Shown here: positions 7,531 to 16,167 of the stretch, piece by piece
Numbering within the stretch: the stretch's first letter is position 1
How the letters are laid out: the number at the start of each line of letters is the position of its first letter
NCBI GenBank assembly: GCA_021154885.1
Contig: JAJKHS010000013.1
Coordinates: forward strand, 62,001 to 126,000
Source: Thermoanaerobaculum sp.
GTDB taxonomy: Bacteria; Acidobacteriota; Thermoanaerobaculia; Multivoradales; UBA5704
Reading direction: 5' to 3'
Length of the DNA: 64,000 nucleotides
Made by a program: the position numbers and the translations under genes
Notes under the pieces: generated by a model
The model's database searches: none
Told to the model about the DNA's origin: nothing
The model's input: the letters and a program-made list of their open reading frames with translations, nothing else

Positions 7531-9423
7531 TCATTCCTCCGGGACAATCGGCTGCCGGCTCGCGCCTCCCGCCATCTCACCCGCCGGCTCCAGACCCCGC
7601 GCCAGCACCCCATACCCCGACGTCCCCAGCAGCAGCCGGCCGCCGACCACTCGCGCGGCGGCGATGTCGCGGGCGGGGATGGGGACTTCGAGCGCCTGGA
7701 ACTTGCGGGCTTCGCGGTCGAAGAGGCGGACGGTGTCGCCGCTGATCATCAGCGCGGGGAAGCGCTCGTCCCCGGTGGCGAGGAGACGGGAGCTCTCGTG
7801 GGTGAGTTCGGTCCAGTCGCCGTCGGCACTGGCCTTGGTGAAGGTGCCGCCGGGGCCCCAGAGCAGGAGCTGCCCTTCGAGGCTCTGCAGCCGGCCGCCG
7901 GAGAAGGGCGCCGGGATGGTGTGGTTGGAGTCGGCGGTCAGGCGGTAGAGCCCCTGGGCGTCGGTCACCCACAGGGCGTCGGCGTAGAAGGCGGCCGACC
8001 TGGGGGTACCGTGTTTGAACGGGCGGCGGGTGAAGAGTTTCCCGTTGAGCTCGAAGATCGCGTCCGGCGTGCGGGCCAGAAGGCGTGGCCCATCGGTGAT
8101 GAACTGCTCGACCGTGCCCACGCCGAGGTCCCGCACCCAGTGCCAGCCGCGGCCGCGGCGCTCGAACAGCCCCTTCTCCGTGGCGGCGAAGACGCGCCCC
8201 TTGTAGACGGCGAGGTCGAGCACCGTGGGGAGGAAGGCGAAGTCGTCGAAAGTCCGGCCGCCGTCGCGAGAGGAGTAGACGCCGGAGAACGGCCCGGCGT
8301 GGTTGACGCCCACCAGCAGCTCCTTGCCGGCCATGGCGAAGGCGCCGACACGGGTGTTGATCATGCCGCCGCTGCCCGGGCGCAGGGTGGTGCCGCCGTC
8401 GTCGGAGGTCCAGACGCCGGTCCCCTCGGTGGCGAGGACGATGCGCTGCGGCTTCGCCGGATGGTAGGCGATGTTCAGGATGGAGATGCCGGGGTCGCCC
8501 ACCCGGTGCCAGGTCTTGCCGCCGTCGTCCGAGACGTGGAGGCCGGCCACGGTGCCGGCCAGGAGGCGGCCGTTGGGGAGGGCGGCGAAGGCCGTGGTGC
8601 GGCGCTCTTCGAACCCCTCCTTGAAGCGCTCCCATTTGCCGCCGCGGTCGTGAGTGACATAGACCCAGCCGCAGGTGCTGGCCCAGATCTCGCCGGGCTT
8701 GCCCGATACGGGCGTCAGGCTGAAGATCTCGGAGTCGAGGACCATGCCCTCGAAGACCCCGCTCCAGCTCTTGCCGGCGTCGTCGCTGCGGTAGGCCCGG
8801 CGCCAGGTGCCGGCGATCACCGTGTCAGGCTGGTCGGGGTCGACCAGCAGGCTGGTGACCTTCTGCACCTCCTGCAATTCGGGGGCGGCCGTCAGATGCC
8901 GCCAGGTCTTGCCGCCGTCCTCGGTGCCATAGACGCCGGAGGCGGTGCCGGCGTAGATCCGCCCCTCGTGCCCGGGGACCAGGGCCAGGGTGTAGACGGG
9001 CTCGTTGGGCAGGCCCTCCGCGGCGCGGGAGGCCCAGGTGCGCCCCAGGTCGTCCGACGAGGTCACATGGCCGCCGCCCCAGATGCCGCGCAGCGACGCC
9101 CAGAGCCGCGACGGCTGGTTGGGGTCGAAGCGCAGGCTCGACACCACCCAGCCGGGGAACGGCAGGGTGGGGCCGGCGTCGACCCAGGTCCGCCCGCCGT
9201 CGCGGGAGAGGTAGACCTGGCCGGCGGAGGTGCCGGCGAGGACCACGTCGGGGTCCTGAGGGTGGATGGCCAGGCTCCAGACGTCGCCGCCCCAGATGGG
9301 GAGCGAGCTCCACGCCGGGCCGGCGAGGGTGCCGGCGCCGGCGAACGCCGCCGGAGCCGCCAGGAGGAAGGTACCGAGCAGCAGGATCAGGATCCGATCA
9401 CGCTTCGACTGCAGACTTCTCAT
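7531..9423 (-). CDS. secreted BNR/YCF48-like beta-propeller protein
   Basis: About 630 residues from the ATG at 9423; the frame opens further upstream, but this start places a clear signal peptide (ILILLLGTFLLAAPAAFA) at the N-terminus. The rest consists of repeated Asp-box motifs: SRDGGRTWVD, SSDDLGRTWA, TEDGGKTWRH, SDDAGKSWSG, SDDGGKTWHR, SDDGGTTLRP, SRDGGRTFDD. Such proteins form sialidase/photosystem-assembly-type beta propellers outside the cytoplasm and usually bind proteins or glycans. Sialidase catalytic residues are not evident, so enzymatic function is unlikely. The start overlaps the end of xdhC by 26 bases. It closes a four-gene minus-strand operon. Confidence 0.8.
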   Translation of the reverse strand: MRSLQSKRDRILILLLGTFLLAAPAAFAGAGTLAGPAWSSLPIWGGDVWSLAIHPQDPDVVLAGTSAGQVYLSRDGGRTWVDAGPTLPFPGWVVSSLRFDPNQPSRLWASLRGIWGGGHVTSSDDLGRTWASRAAEGLPNEPVYTLALVPGHEGRIYAGTASGVYGTEDGGKTWRHLTAAPELQEVQKVTSLLVDPDQPDTVIAGTWRRAYRSDDAGKSWSGVFEGMVLDSEIFSLTPVSGKPGEIWASTCGWVYVTHDRGGKWERFKEGFEERRTTAFAALPNGRLLAGTVAGLHVSDDGGKTWHRVGDPGISILNIAYHPAKPQRIVLATEGTGVWTSDDGGTTLRPGSGGMINTRVGAFAMAGKELLVGVNHAGPFSGVYSSRDGGRTFDDFAFLPTVLDLAVYKGRVFAATEKGLFERRGRGWHWVRDLGVGTVEQFITDGPRLLARTPDAIFELNGKLFTRRPFKHGTPRSAAFYADALWVTDAQGLYRLTADSNHTIPAPFSGGRLQSLEGQLLLWGPGGTFTKASADGDWTELTHESSRLLATGDERFPALMISGDTVRLFDREARKFQALEVPIPARDIAAARVVGGRLLLGTSGYGVLARGLEPAGEMAGGASRQPIVPEE

Positions 9424-10270
9424 ACCGTGTTCCAATGACCTCCGCCAGGATAGAAATAGCGATCTCGCCCGGGCTGTCACCGCCGATGGGCAGTCCGATG
9501 GGTGCGTGCAGCTCGATGCCCGCGAGGGTCGCGAGAGCCGCGAGATCGCAGCCCTGCGCCGCCAGCTCTTCCCGCACCCGTGCGACCTTGCGCCGGCTGC
9601 CCATGAGCCCCAGGTAGCGCAGCGACTCCGGTGCCTGCCGCAGCACCGCGGCCAGGGCGGCCGTGTCGGTCTCCCAGCAGCGGCTGACGACGGCCACGTA
9701 GAGGTCGCGATGACGCAGGGGCGCGAGGAAGTCCTGCTGGTAATCCCGATCCACCGCCGCGAAGCGGACGCCGGCGGGGAACAGCTCCGGGTTGCGGAAC
9801 TCCGGCCGGTCGTCCACCACCAGGACCTCGAAGCCGGCGAGGAGGGCCGCCCGCGCCAAGGCCTGTCCCACCGGGCCGCCGCCGCAGACCGCCAGCACGG
9901 GGGCCGCGATCATCACCTCCAGGAACACCTCGGCCATGCCGCCGCAGACCATCCCCGTGGGCTCGCCGCGGGTCGCCTCTTCGGTGAGGTAATAGCGCTT
10001 GATCTCGGACCCGCTTACACCGAGCCTCGTACGGAGCTTCTCCAGGGCGTCGGTCTTCACCAGAGCCTCGAAGGCGCCACCCCCGAGATTGCCCACGAAG
10101 GAGCCGTCCGGGCGGGCGAGGAGCTTCCACCCCACCTTGCCGGGCGTCGAGCCCTCGGCGCGAACGATCTGACACAACACCACGCGGCCGAACGTCTGCA
10201 AGGAGCGTTCCGTCTCGCTGAGCACCTCGGGTGGGACGGCCGTGACCATGACGAGAGCAGGATACTCCAC
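9398..10270 (-). CDS. XdhC/CoxI family molybdenum-enzyme maturation protein
   Basis: 290 residues with a GTG start at 10270, chosen because GGAG lies 7 bases upstream. The N-terminal CoxI half carries IVRAEGSTPGKVG, GNLGGGAFE and TGMVCGGMAEVF; the C-terminal half is a Rossmann domain (VLAVCGGGPVGQALA, VVDDRPE). XdhC proteins bind molybdenum cofactor, assist its sulfuration and insert it into xanthine dehydrogenase-type hydroxylases. No such hydroxylase lies in the window, but moeA is 9 kb away. The start abuts the stop of the membrane protein gene upstream. Confidence 0.88.
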   Translation of the reverse strand: MEYPALVMVTAVPPEVLSETERSLQTFGRVVLCQIVRAEGSTPGKVGWKLLARPDGSFVGNLGGGAFEALVKTDALEKLRTRLGVSGSEIKRYYLTEEATRGEPTGMVCGGMAEVFLEVMIAAPVLAVCGGGPVGQALARAALLAGFEVLVVDDRPEFRNPELFPAGVRFAAVDRDYQQDFLAPLRHRDLYVAVVSRCWETDTAALAAVLRQAPESLRYLGLMGSRRKVARVREELAAQGCDLAALATLAGIELHAPIGLPIGGDSPGEIAISILAEVIGTRYEKSAVEA

Positions 10271-12718
10271 TCAAAGTCTCCGCGGCGGCTGCGGGCGCGG
10301 CATCGGCACCCACCAGACCGCGGCGGCGGCCAGGGCCAGGGCCGCGAAGGCGCACCCCGCCACGAAGAGCTCCGGCCGGTAGACCAGGTCGACCCGCTGC
10401 TCGCCCGCCGGCAGCCAGGCGGCGACGAAGGGGCCATCGGCGAGCATGGCGCGCCGCCGCTTCCCCGCGGCGAGGACGTGCCAGTGACCGTCCTGGAAGA
10501 TGCTGGAGGCGAGGAGCCGGGGCTCGGCGAGGCGCGCCCGGGCGTGCACGTGCTCCGGCTCGAGGAGGGAGAGAGCGAGGCCCGACTCCCGCGGCCAGCG
10601 CGCCCGCCAGTCGTCGCCGTGGCCCGGGATGAATTCCACCAGGGAGCGCTTGGCGAAGTCGCGGTTCCTCTCCAGCCAGTCCCACCAGACGTCGCCGCGC
10701 CAGGCGACGGCCCGCTCCGGCAGGAAGAGCCGCGGCAGGCACCAGGGGCGTTCATAGATCCATCCCTCGGGGTCCTGGAGGACCAGCTTGAAAGGGAGGA
10801 TGACGTCCGGCTCCGTCATCACATAGCGCACCCCCAGCAGGTCGTACATCGGGTGGCGGGGGCGGCTGAAGTGGTGCCCCGGCTCGTCGTCGCGCCGCAG
10901 CGGCCAGGTCGTCGCCGAGTAGGCCATGGGAGTGGAGGGGTTATCGATGCGGACGTCGTTCAACCCATACATCAGGTGGAAGTTGGGCGGCAGGGTCCAC
11001 GCCCCGAGCCCCAGCATGCGCGAATCTCCAAGGTGCTCCTGTAGAAAGCGCAGGGGTGGCGTCACCGGCCAGGCGAGGCGCCGGGGGGCCGGCGGGACGA
11101 ACGGCAGGTGCACCAGCAGCAGCTCCCCCGCCACCAGGGCGCAGAAGAGCCAGGGGACGGCGCGTCCCCAGCGGCCCCTGGGCCGCGTCCCGAGCAGGAT
11201 GGTGGCGAGGGCGAGCGTCACCAGGTGAGCCACGAGCAGACGGTTGCGCAGGGGGGCGAGCAGGGCCGGGTCCCGCGGATTGGGATGGGCCAGGTAGCCC
11301 CAGGCCACGAGAGCCGCCAGCACCGCCGCCCAGGCGAAAACCGGCCAGCGGGAGCCCTCGCCCCGCGTCCGGCGGTCGACCTCGCAGGCGGCGAGGCCGG
11401 CGAGGCAGAGGGAGATGAGGAGCAGGATGCGGTGGCACTGGTGGACGAAGGTCGCGCCGGCCACCGGCAGCCGCACCATCAGGCGATCGAATCCCGGCGG
11501 CTGGGCCACGAGCAGGAGGGCGACGATCATCACGGCGAGGGCCAGCCGCTCCTGCGGGAACCGGCGCCGGCCGGCCAGGGGGAACAGGGCGACCCCGGCC
11601 GCCAGCAGGGCGGCGCTGCCCACGTAGCCGGCGCCGTTGTCGATGACGTTGCCATCCCCCCAGTAGTAGTTGAAGTCGCCGTAGGCCCGCGGCGCGACGA
11701 TCGGCACCAGCCGCTCGACGGCCCGCTGGCGCCAGCGCTCCAGGGTCCTGGGGTCCCTCAGCTCCTGCCACAGCTCGCGCAGGGAGGGCTGCGGCATGGT
11801 GGCCAGCACCACGGCGGCGCGCTCGGTCGCCGGCAGGTATTCCATGGCGGGCAGCAGCACGGGAGAGGCCACACCGCCGGCGAGGGCCATGGCCAGCCCG
11901 CAGCGGACGAGCAGCCGCCCGCCCCCGGAGCGCCGCCGCCGGCGGGCGCGGTCGAGCAGGAAGACGCCCGCGAAGGCGAGCGAATAGACCATCACCTCCG
12001 GGTGCCCCGCCAGCAGCAGGGCCGTCGTGGCTCCAAAGAGCAGAACGAGGTCGCGGCGGCTCTCCTCGCCCGCGCGGTCGCACCGGACGATCCCATACAG
12101 CACCGCGGGCAGCAGCGGCGCGCAATTCCCCATGGGCCAGCCCAGCCAGAGCAGCGTGAAGCCGCCGAGGCCGAAGGCGAGACTGCCGCCGAGGGCCGCC
12201 GGCTCGCTCAGGCTCAAGCGGCGCAGGAGCAGGAAGGAGAAGACCAGGGCGACGAGCACACGCAGGGCGGCCGTAATCCCCACCGCCGCGGCGATGGGAA
12301 AGGGGTAGGCGGCAACCACCAGCGGCTGGAGCACCTGCGACTGGGGATCGGCCAGCAGCGGCATGCCCGCTCCGCCGTGGGCATTCCAGAGCGGCCAGTG
12401 CCCGGCCCGGAACGCCTGCCGCACCTCCACGATCCACGGCGTGATCTGGTGGACGAGGTCCCCCTGGAGGACTACGGTGGGGGGATCGGGCGGCGGCAGG
12501 TGGCGGAACGGGTGGAAGCCGACCAGGTTGCCGAGCGGCAGGAGGACGCCGCCGCCGAAGAGGACTTTGCCGAAGAGGACCACCAGGAGCAGGCCGAAGA
12601 CGGCCAGGACGCGCCAGGGCACCGGGTCGTACCACCACCGCAGGAGCACGGCGAGCCCGGCGCCGAGAAGGAGGACGTAGAGGCCGGGGAGGAGGTCGCA
12701 GAGGATCGTGCAGTTCAT
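10271..12718 (-). CDS. large multi-spanning membrane protein, YfhO/GT-C glycosyltransferase-like
   Basis: 815 residues from the ATG at 12718, which overlaps the methyltransferase stop as ATGA. The N-terminal 480 residues contain about 12 hydrophobic spans separated by a periplasmic loop with GDLVHQITPW and WNAHGGAGMPLLADPQSQ, a layout seen in YfhO-type and other GT-C lipid-linked-sugar transferases. A soluble C-terminal domain (AFGDSRMLGLGAWTLPPNF-like region onward) and a final span near LFVAGCAFAALALAAAAV follow. It probably moves a sugar onto a surface polymer or protein; this is inference from fold and neighbours. Confidence 0.75.
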   Translation of the reverse strand: MNCTILCDLLPGLYVLLLGAGLAVLLRWWYDPVPWRVLAVFGLLLVVLFGKVLFGGGVLLPLGNLVGFHPFRHLPPPDPPTVVLQGDLVHQITPWIVEVRQAFRAGHWPLWNAHGGAGMPLLADPQSQVLQPLVVAAYPFPIAAAVGITAALRVLVALVFSFLLLRRLSLSEPAALGGSLAFGLGGFTLLWLGWPMGNCAPLLPAVLYGIVRCDRAGEESRRDLVLLFGATTALLLAGHPEVMVYSLAFAGVFLLDRARRRRRSGGGRLLVRCGLAMALAGGVASPVLLPAMEYLPATERAAVVLATMPQPSLRELWQELRDPRTLERWRQRAVERLVPIVAPRAYGDFNYYWGDGNVIDNGAGYVGSAALLAAGVALFPLAGRRRFPQERLALAVMIVALLLVAQPPGFDRLMVRLPVAGATFVHQCHRILLLISLCLAGLAACEVDRRTRGEGSRWPVFAWAAVLAALVAWGYLAHPNPRDPALLAPLRNRLLVAHLVTLALATILLGTRPRGRWGRAVPWLFCALVAGELLLVHLPFVPPAPRRLAWPVTPPLRFLQEHLGDSRMLGLGAWTLPPNFHLMYGLNDVRIDNPSTPMAYSATTWPLRRDDEPGHHFSRPRHPMYDLLGVRYVMTEPDVILPFKLVLQDPEGWIYERPWCLPRLFLPERAVAWRGDVWWDWLERNRDFAKRSLVEFIPGHGDDWRARWPRESGLALSLLEPEHVHARARLAEPRLLASSIFQDGHWHVLAAGKRRRAMLADGPFVAAWLPAGEQRVDLVYRPELFVAGCAFAALALAAAAVWWVPMPRPQPPRRL

Positions 12719-14094
12719 GGGTCCGCCTCGCCCGGCTCGGCCCAGCCCAGCCGCACCTTGAGGCGGAACCACGCGTTGCGCAGCTTCCAGAAGCGGCTGG
12801 CCTTCATGGCGGCGATGCGGGCCTCGAAGGCCCGCTTCTCCACCGCCGTCCAGGCCCGCTCGTGGGCGAGCACGGCTTCGAGGTGGCCGCTGAGGCCCCG
12901 GAAGTGCTCGGCTTCGAGGTGGGTGGCGGCGAGGAGCAGCCCCTCGACGGAGCCGGCCCAGAGGACGTGTCCCCGGCCGCGGCCATCCACCGCCCGCAGC
13001 CGCAGCACCGCCGCCGAGCGCGAGGCCCTCTCCGGCAGCCGGCAGCGGCAGACCCACTCCGACCGGCGGTGGCTCTCGCCGAAGACCCCGGCCACGTCGT
13101 CGCGCTCCCCCCCCACCGGCCCGGCGGCGAGCCGTTCGCCGTCGAGCCAGACCTCCACCTCCCGCACCGTGCCGTTGCGCACGGCAGCCCAGCCTGCGAC
13201 CTCCAGGCACCCGTCGGCCGCCAGCTCCGCCCGTTCGACGAAGACCTGGGGCTCGCCCTGGAAGGCGAGGGAGGAGAAGTCCACCCCCGGCTCCGGGGAG
13301 ACGAGGTAGAGGTCCTGGAAATTGCAGAGCGCCCGCTCGACGAGGTGGAAGGAGGCCCCGGGGCTTCCGGGGTCGATCGCCCGCTCCAGGGCCGAGCGCA
13401 CGAACGCCTCCGTCACCCAGGTGGAGCCGTAGTCGCTGGTGTCGAGCGAGCCGCTCTCGCTGGTGGCCACGAAGAGGAAGCCTCCGGCCGGCATCTCGCG
13501 GCCCGCGGGGAGGACCTCGGGGGAGTGGGCGCTGAAGGCCAGCAGGCCGCCGGGGTTGAGGAGACCCAGGAGCACCCGCAGCCAGGCCACGAACCGCTCC
13601 TCGGGCAGGTGGGTGAAAAGGGAGGTGACGAGGATGGCGTCGAAGCGCTCGCCGCACGCGAAGTCCTCGGGCCGGACGGCCGAGACGAGGCCGTGGACGC
13701 CGAAGCGCTCGGTCTGGAACCGCACGCCGGCCGCGTAGACATCCGCCACCCAGACCCGCTCCGGCGGGACCTCCCGCACCAGGAAGCGGGTGACCCGGCC
13801 GTAGCCGCTGGCGAAATCCAGGAGGCTGCGGACGCGCCCAGGATCGCCAGGATCGCCGATATCGCCGAAGCGCCAGCGCAACACCTGGCCGAGGGACTCC
13901 GCAATGCTCGCCCCCGACTGGAAGTACTGGAAGAGAGCGCGGTCGCGGTCGCCGCCGCAGGACTCCACGAGGAAGGCGAGCATCTCGTCGCGGGCGTCGA
14001 CGGCCAGGTCGACCGTCCCCGGGTCGATTCCCAGATCGGCCAGCAGGGCGGCGATCCGGGGGTTGGTCTCGTCGGGGCGGAAGGCGAGTGTCAT
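12715..14094 (-). CDS. class I SAM-dependent methyltransferase
   Basis: 459 residues. Motif I is visible as LLDFASGYGRVTRFL around residue 90, with VWVADVYAAG (acidic strand-2 end) and FDAILVTSLFTHLPE afterwards. The C-terminal 170 residues form a beta-rich domain (RAELAADGCLEVAGWA) and a basic helix ending MKASRFWKLRNAWFR, a tail often seen in surface-glycan glycosyl- and methyltransferases. The nine-base repeat that encodes GDIGDPGDPG at 13838-13870 sits just before motif I. The gene overlaps the next gene by four bases. Role in cell-surface polysaccharide modification is inferred. Confidence 0.8.
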   Translation of the reverse strand: MTLAFRPDETNPRIAALLADLGIDPGTVDLAVDARDEMLAFLVESCGGDRDRALFQYFQSGASIAESLGQVLRWRFGDIGDPGDPGRVRSLLDFASGYGRVTRFLVREVPPERVWVADVYAAGVRFQTERFGVHGLVSAVRPEDFACGERFDAILVTSLFTHLPEERFVAWLRVLLGLLNPGGLLAFSAHSPEVLPAGREMPAGGFLFVATSESGSLDTSDYGSTWVTEAFVRSALERAIDPGSPGASFHLVERALCNFQDLYLVSPEPGVDFSSLAFQGEPQVFVERAELAADGCLEVAGWAAVRNGTVREVEVWLDGERLAAGPVGGERDDVAGVFGESHRRSEWVCRCRLPERASRSAAVLRLRAVDGRGRGHVLWAGSVEGLLLAATHLEAEHFRGLSGHLEAVLAHERAWTAVEKRAFEARIAAMKASRFWKLRNAWFRLKVRLGWAEPGEADP

Positions 14095-14170
14095 GATGAG
14101 GATGATGAGGATCGATCCGGTCCGGGGGCAGTCCGCGGGGGCGAGAGTTTAGCAGGGTAAGATCTGCCCC

Positions 14171-14620
14171 ATGCTCAAGCGGTTCCTCCTGGGGCTGCTC
14201 GTCCTCTGGTCGGGCGTCTCCCTCCTCGCCGAAGCCCGCCGTGCCGTGACCGGTTGGGACGCCCGCGCCGAGTGGCGCTCGGGTCCTGACAACTGGCGCT
14301 TCGGCACTCCCCAGGTGGCCGGCCTGGAGACCTGCTTCGCCGCCGCGCGGCGCCTCGTGCCGCCGGGGAGCCTCGTCGCCTATGCCACGCCGCCCGAGCC
14401 GCCGGAGGCCGCCCTGCTCCCCGTGCGCTGGGCGGCGTATCTGATGCCGGCGCAGGACCTCCTGGCGCGCGACGACGCTGCGGCAGCGGCGGCGCAGTAC
14501 GTCGTCGCCCGGGGCGCTCCGCTCCAGGACCCCGGGATCACGCAGCTTCGGCAGCTCCCGGGGTGCGTCCTCTATCGGGTCAACCGGGCGAATCGGGCGA
14601 ATCGGGTGAGTCGCCCTTGA
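14171..14620 (+). CDS. membrane-anchored hypothetical protein
   Basis: 149 residues. A single N-terminal membrane anchor (RFLLGLLVLWSGVSLLAEA) is followed by a small exported domain (FGTPQVAGLETCFAAARRLV, LVAYATPPEP, WAAYLMPAQDLL). The C-terminus VNRANRANRVSRP is encoded by a nine-base repeat (cgggcgaat). The last bases overlap the TTG start of the following membrane protein (TTGA), so they are coupled. I know of no assigned function; the context is GT-C-type surface assembly. Confidence 0.7.
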   Translation: MLKRFLLGLLVLWSGVSLLAEARRAVTGWDARAEWRSGPDNWRFGTPQVAGLETCFAAARRLVPPGSLVAYATPPEPPEAALLPVRWAAYLMPAQDLLARDDAAAAAAQYVVARGAPLQDPGITQLRQLPGCVLYRVNRANRANRVSRP

Positions 14621-16167
14621 GCCCCTCGGCCCTGGGGGCGGCCGCCACCCTCTTCCTGCTCCTCGGCCTGCTGGGGAGCCGCTTCGCCGGAGTGCTCGCG
14701 TCGCCGGCCGACGGCACCCTCTACCGCGGCGTCGTCTACACGCTGGCCGGCGCGGTCGTCCTCCACTTGGTGCTCACCCTGCTCGACTTCGCCGGCGTGC
14801 GGTGGAGCCTGCCGATTCTCGCCGTGGCCCTGGCGGTGATCGCGGGACTGGGAGCCCTCCCAAGACCCTCATCACCCCGGCCCTCTTCTCCCGATGCCCC
14901 CTCCCCGGGAGGATAGGGAGAACAGCAAGAAAGGACGACAAGGACAGCAAGGACAATAAGGACCAGGGAGACCAGCAAGACGGCTCCAACCGGGTTCCCC
15001 TCTCCCGGGGAGGGGGGTGGCGAGGGGGCGGGAGAGGGGACAGGGGTGAGGGCTCTCGGGCGGGGGCGCGCGACCGCTCCCGGCTGGGGGGACGTCCTGG
15101 CGATTTTCGCCCTGGCGGTCTTCGCTTCGCTCGCCCTCAGCGGCTGGCTCGCCATGCCCGACTTCGTCTACCACTGGGGGCTCAAGGGGCACCGGTTCTA
15201 CCTGGCGCGGGGCGTGGACTACCGGTTCCTGAGCCGGAGCTGGAACTGGGCGATCCACCCCGACTACCCCAATCTCGTCCCTGAGCTGTTCGCCGTGACC
15301 GCCCTGCTGGCCGGCGGCTTCGACGTGCCGGCCATGATGCTAGGCACGGTGGCGCTCTTCGCCCTGCTCCTCGCCGCCGTGCGGGAAGGGCTGCGCCAGG
15401 GGGGGACGGACCGCTTCACCCGGCAGGCCGGGACGGCGCTGGTGGCCCTGAGCAGCGCGGCGTTCGGCATCGGCTACATCATGGCCGGTGCCGCGGACTG
15501 GAACCTGGCCCTGGCGCTCGCCGCCGCCGTGCCGCCCCTGCTGCGGCCGCCGGACCGGACGGGAGACTTCCAGGTCGGGGTGATCGCCGCCTTTGCCGCG
15601 GCCTCCAAGATCGAGGGGGTGCCCCTGGCCGCGTTCCTCGTCGCCGTCCAGGTCGTCCGCCGCATCCGCGGCGCCGGGACCGGGCGCCGGCTGGACTTGG
15701 CGGGCGCGCTCGCCGCCGGGCTGCTCCCGGCATTGGTGATCCTGCCGTGGCTGGGGCGGGCGGCCCATCATCATCTCTTCCAAACGTTCGACTCGGGCTC
15801 GTTCGAGCTCGCCCGCGCCAGGGAGATCTTCGCCGGCGTGCGCCAGGCGCTGCGGATCCCCGCCTGGCACGGCTTCCTCCCCGCCATGTTCCTCCCCCCG
15901 CTGCTGCTGCTCCCCCGGCGGACGCGGGCCTTCGCCGCGGCGGCCACGCTGGAGCTGCTCTTCTACTTCTACGCCTACTTCACCTCGCCGGTGGGGAACT
16001 ACCGCTACTTCGTCCTCTCCAACTTTCCGCGCCTGGGGTTCCAGTTGGTCCCGGCGTGCCTGGTGGCGGCCCTGGTGGCCTTCGCTCCCAAAAGAGAACG
16101 GCCGGCGGGGTCTCCCCCACCGGCCGCTCAAGGCGACGAATCCGCGGGCGTCAGTGCGGCAGGGTGA
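14617..16167 (+). pseudogene. GT-C-like polytopic membrane protein interrupted by a palindromic element
   Basis: The frame starts at TTG 14617 (overlapping the upstream stop), encodes three hydrophobic spans, enters the element at 14862-15054, meets one in-frame TAG at 14914-14916, and then stays open in the same frame to the TGA at 16165. The part after the element (from a GTG at 15046) has about nine spans and MPDFVYHWGLKGHRFYLARG plus WNWAIHPDYPN, as in PMT/GT-C-type transferases. So a single 517-codon gene has been split by the insertion. Restart at the GTG could yield a C-terminal protein of 373 residues. The gene overlaps the convergent protease gene by 17 bases. Confidence 0.65.
14862..15054 (+). 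repeat. palindromic element, copy A (inside a gene)
   Basis: Ends: AAGACCCTCATCACC on the left and GGGGTGAGGGCTCT on the right; inside are CTCTTCTCCC and GGGAGAGGGGACAGG blocks that form nested hairpins. It matches copies at 29354-29491 and 38653-38804 (reverse). This copy has an extra block of nine-base AAGGAC-type repeats at about 14931-14975. Confidence 0.75.

Noticed and set aside
7450-9438. A 662-codon open frame on the plus strand opposite the beta-propeller gene
   Set aside because: It is the antisense of a gene with clear Asp-box repeats, has no ribosome binding site and a composition typical of GC-rich antisense frames.
11108-13309. A 733-codon plus-strand frame opposite the membrane protein and methyltransferase genes
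   Set aside because: It is rich in Gln, Gly, His and Arg with no domain, as expected for antisense of GC-rich membrane protein genes.
14917-15045. Selenocysteine or other recoding to bridge the stop in the split membrane protein
   Set aside because: The stop is TAG, not TGA, and it sits inside an inserted palindrome.
16096-16130. Intrinsic terminator between the convergent membrane protein and protease genes
   Set aside because: A hairpin (GGCCGG with CCGGCC) exists but lies within the coding end of the plus-strand frame and has no T run; kept only as an observation.
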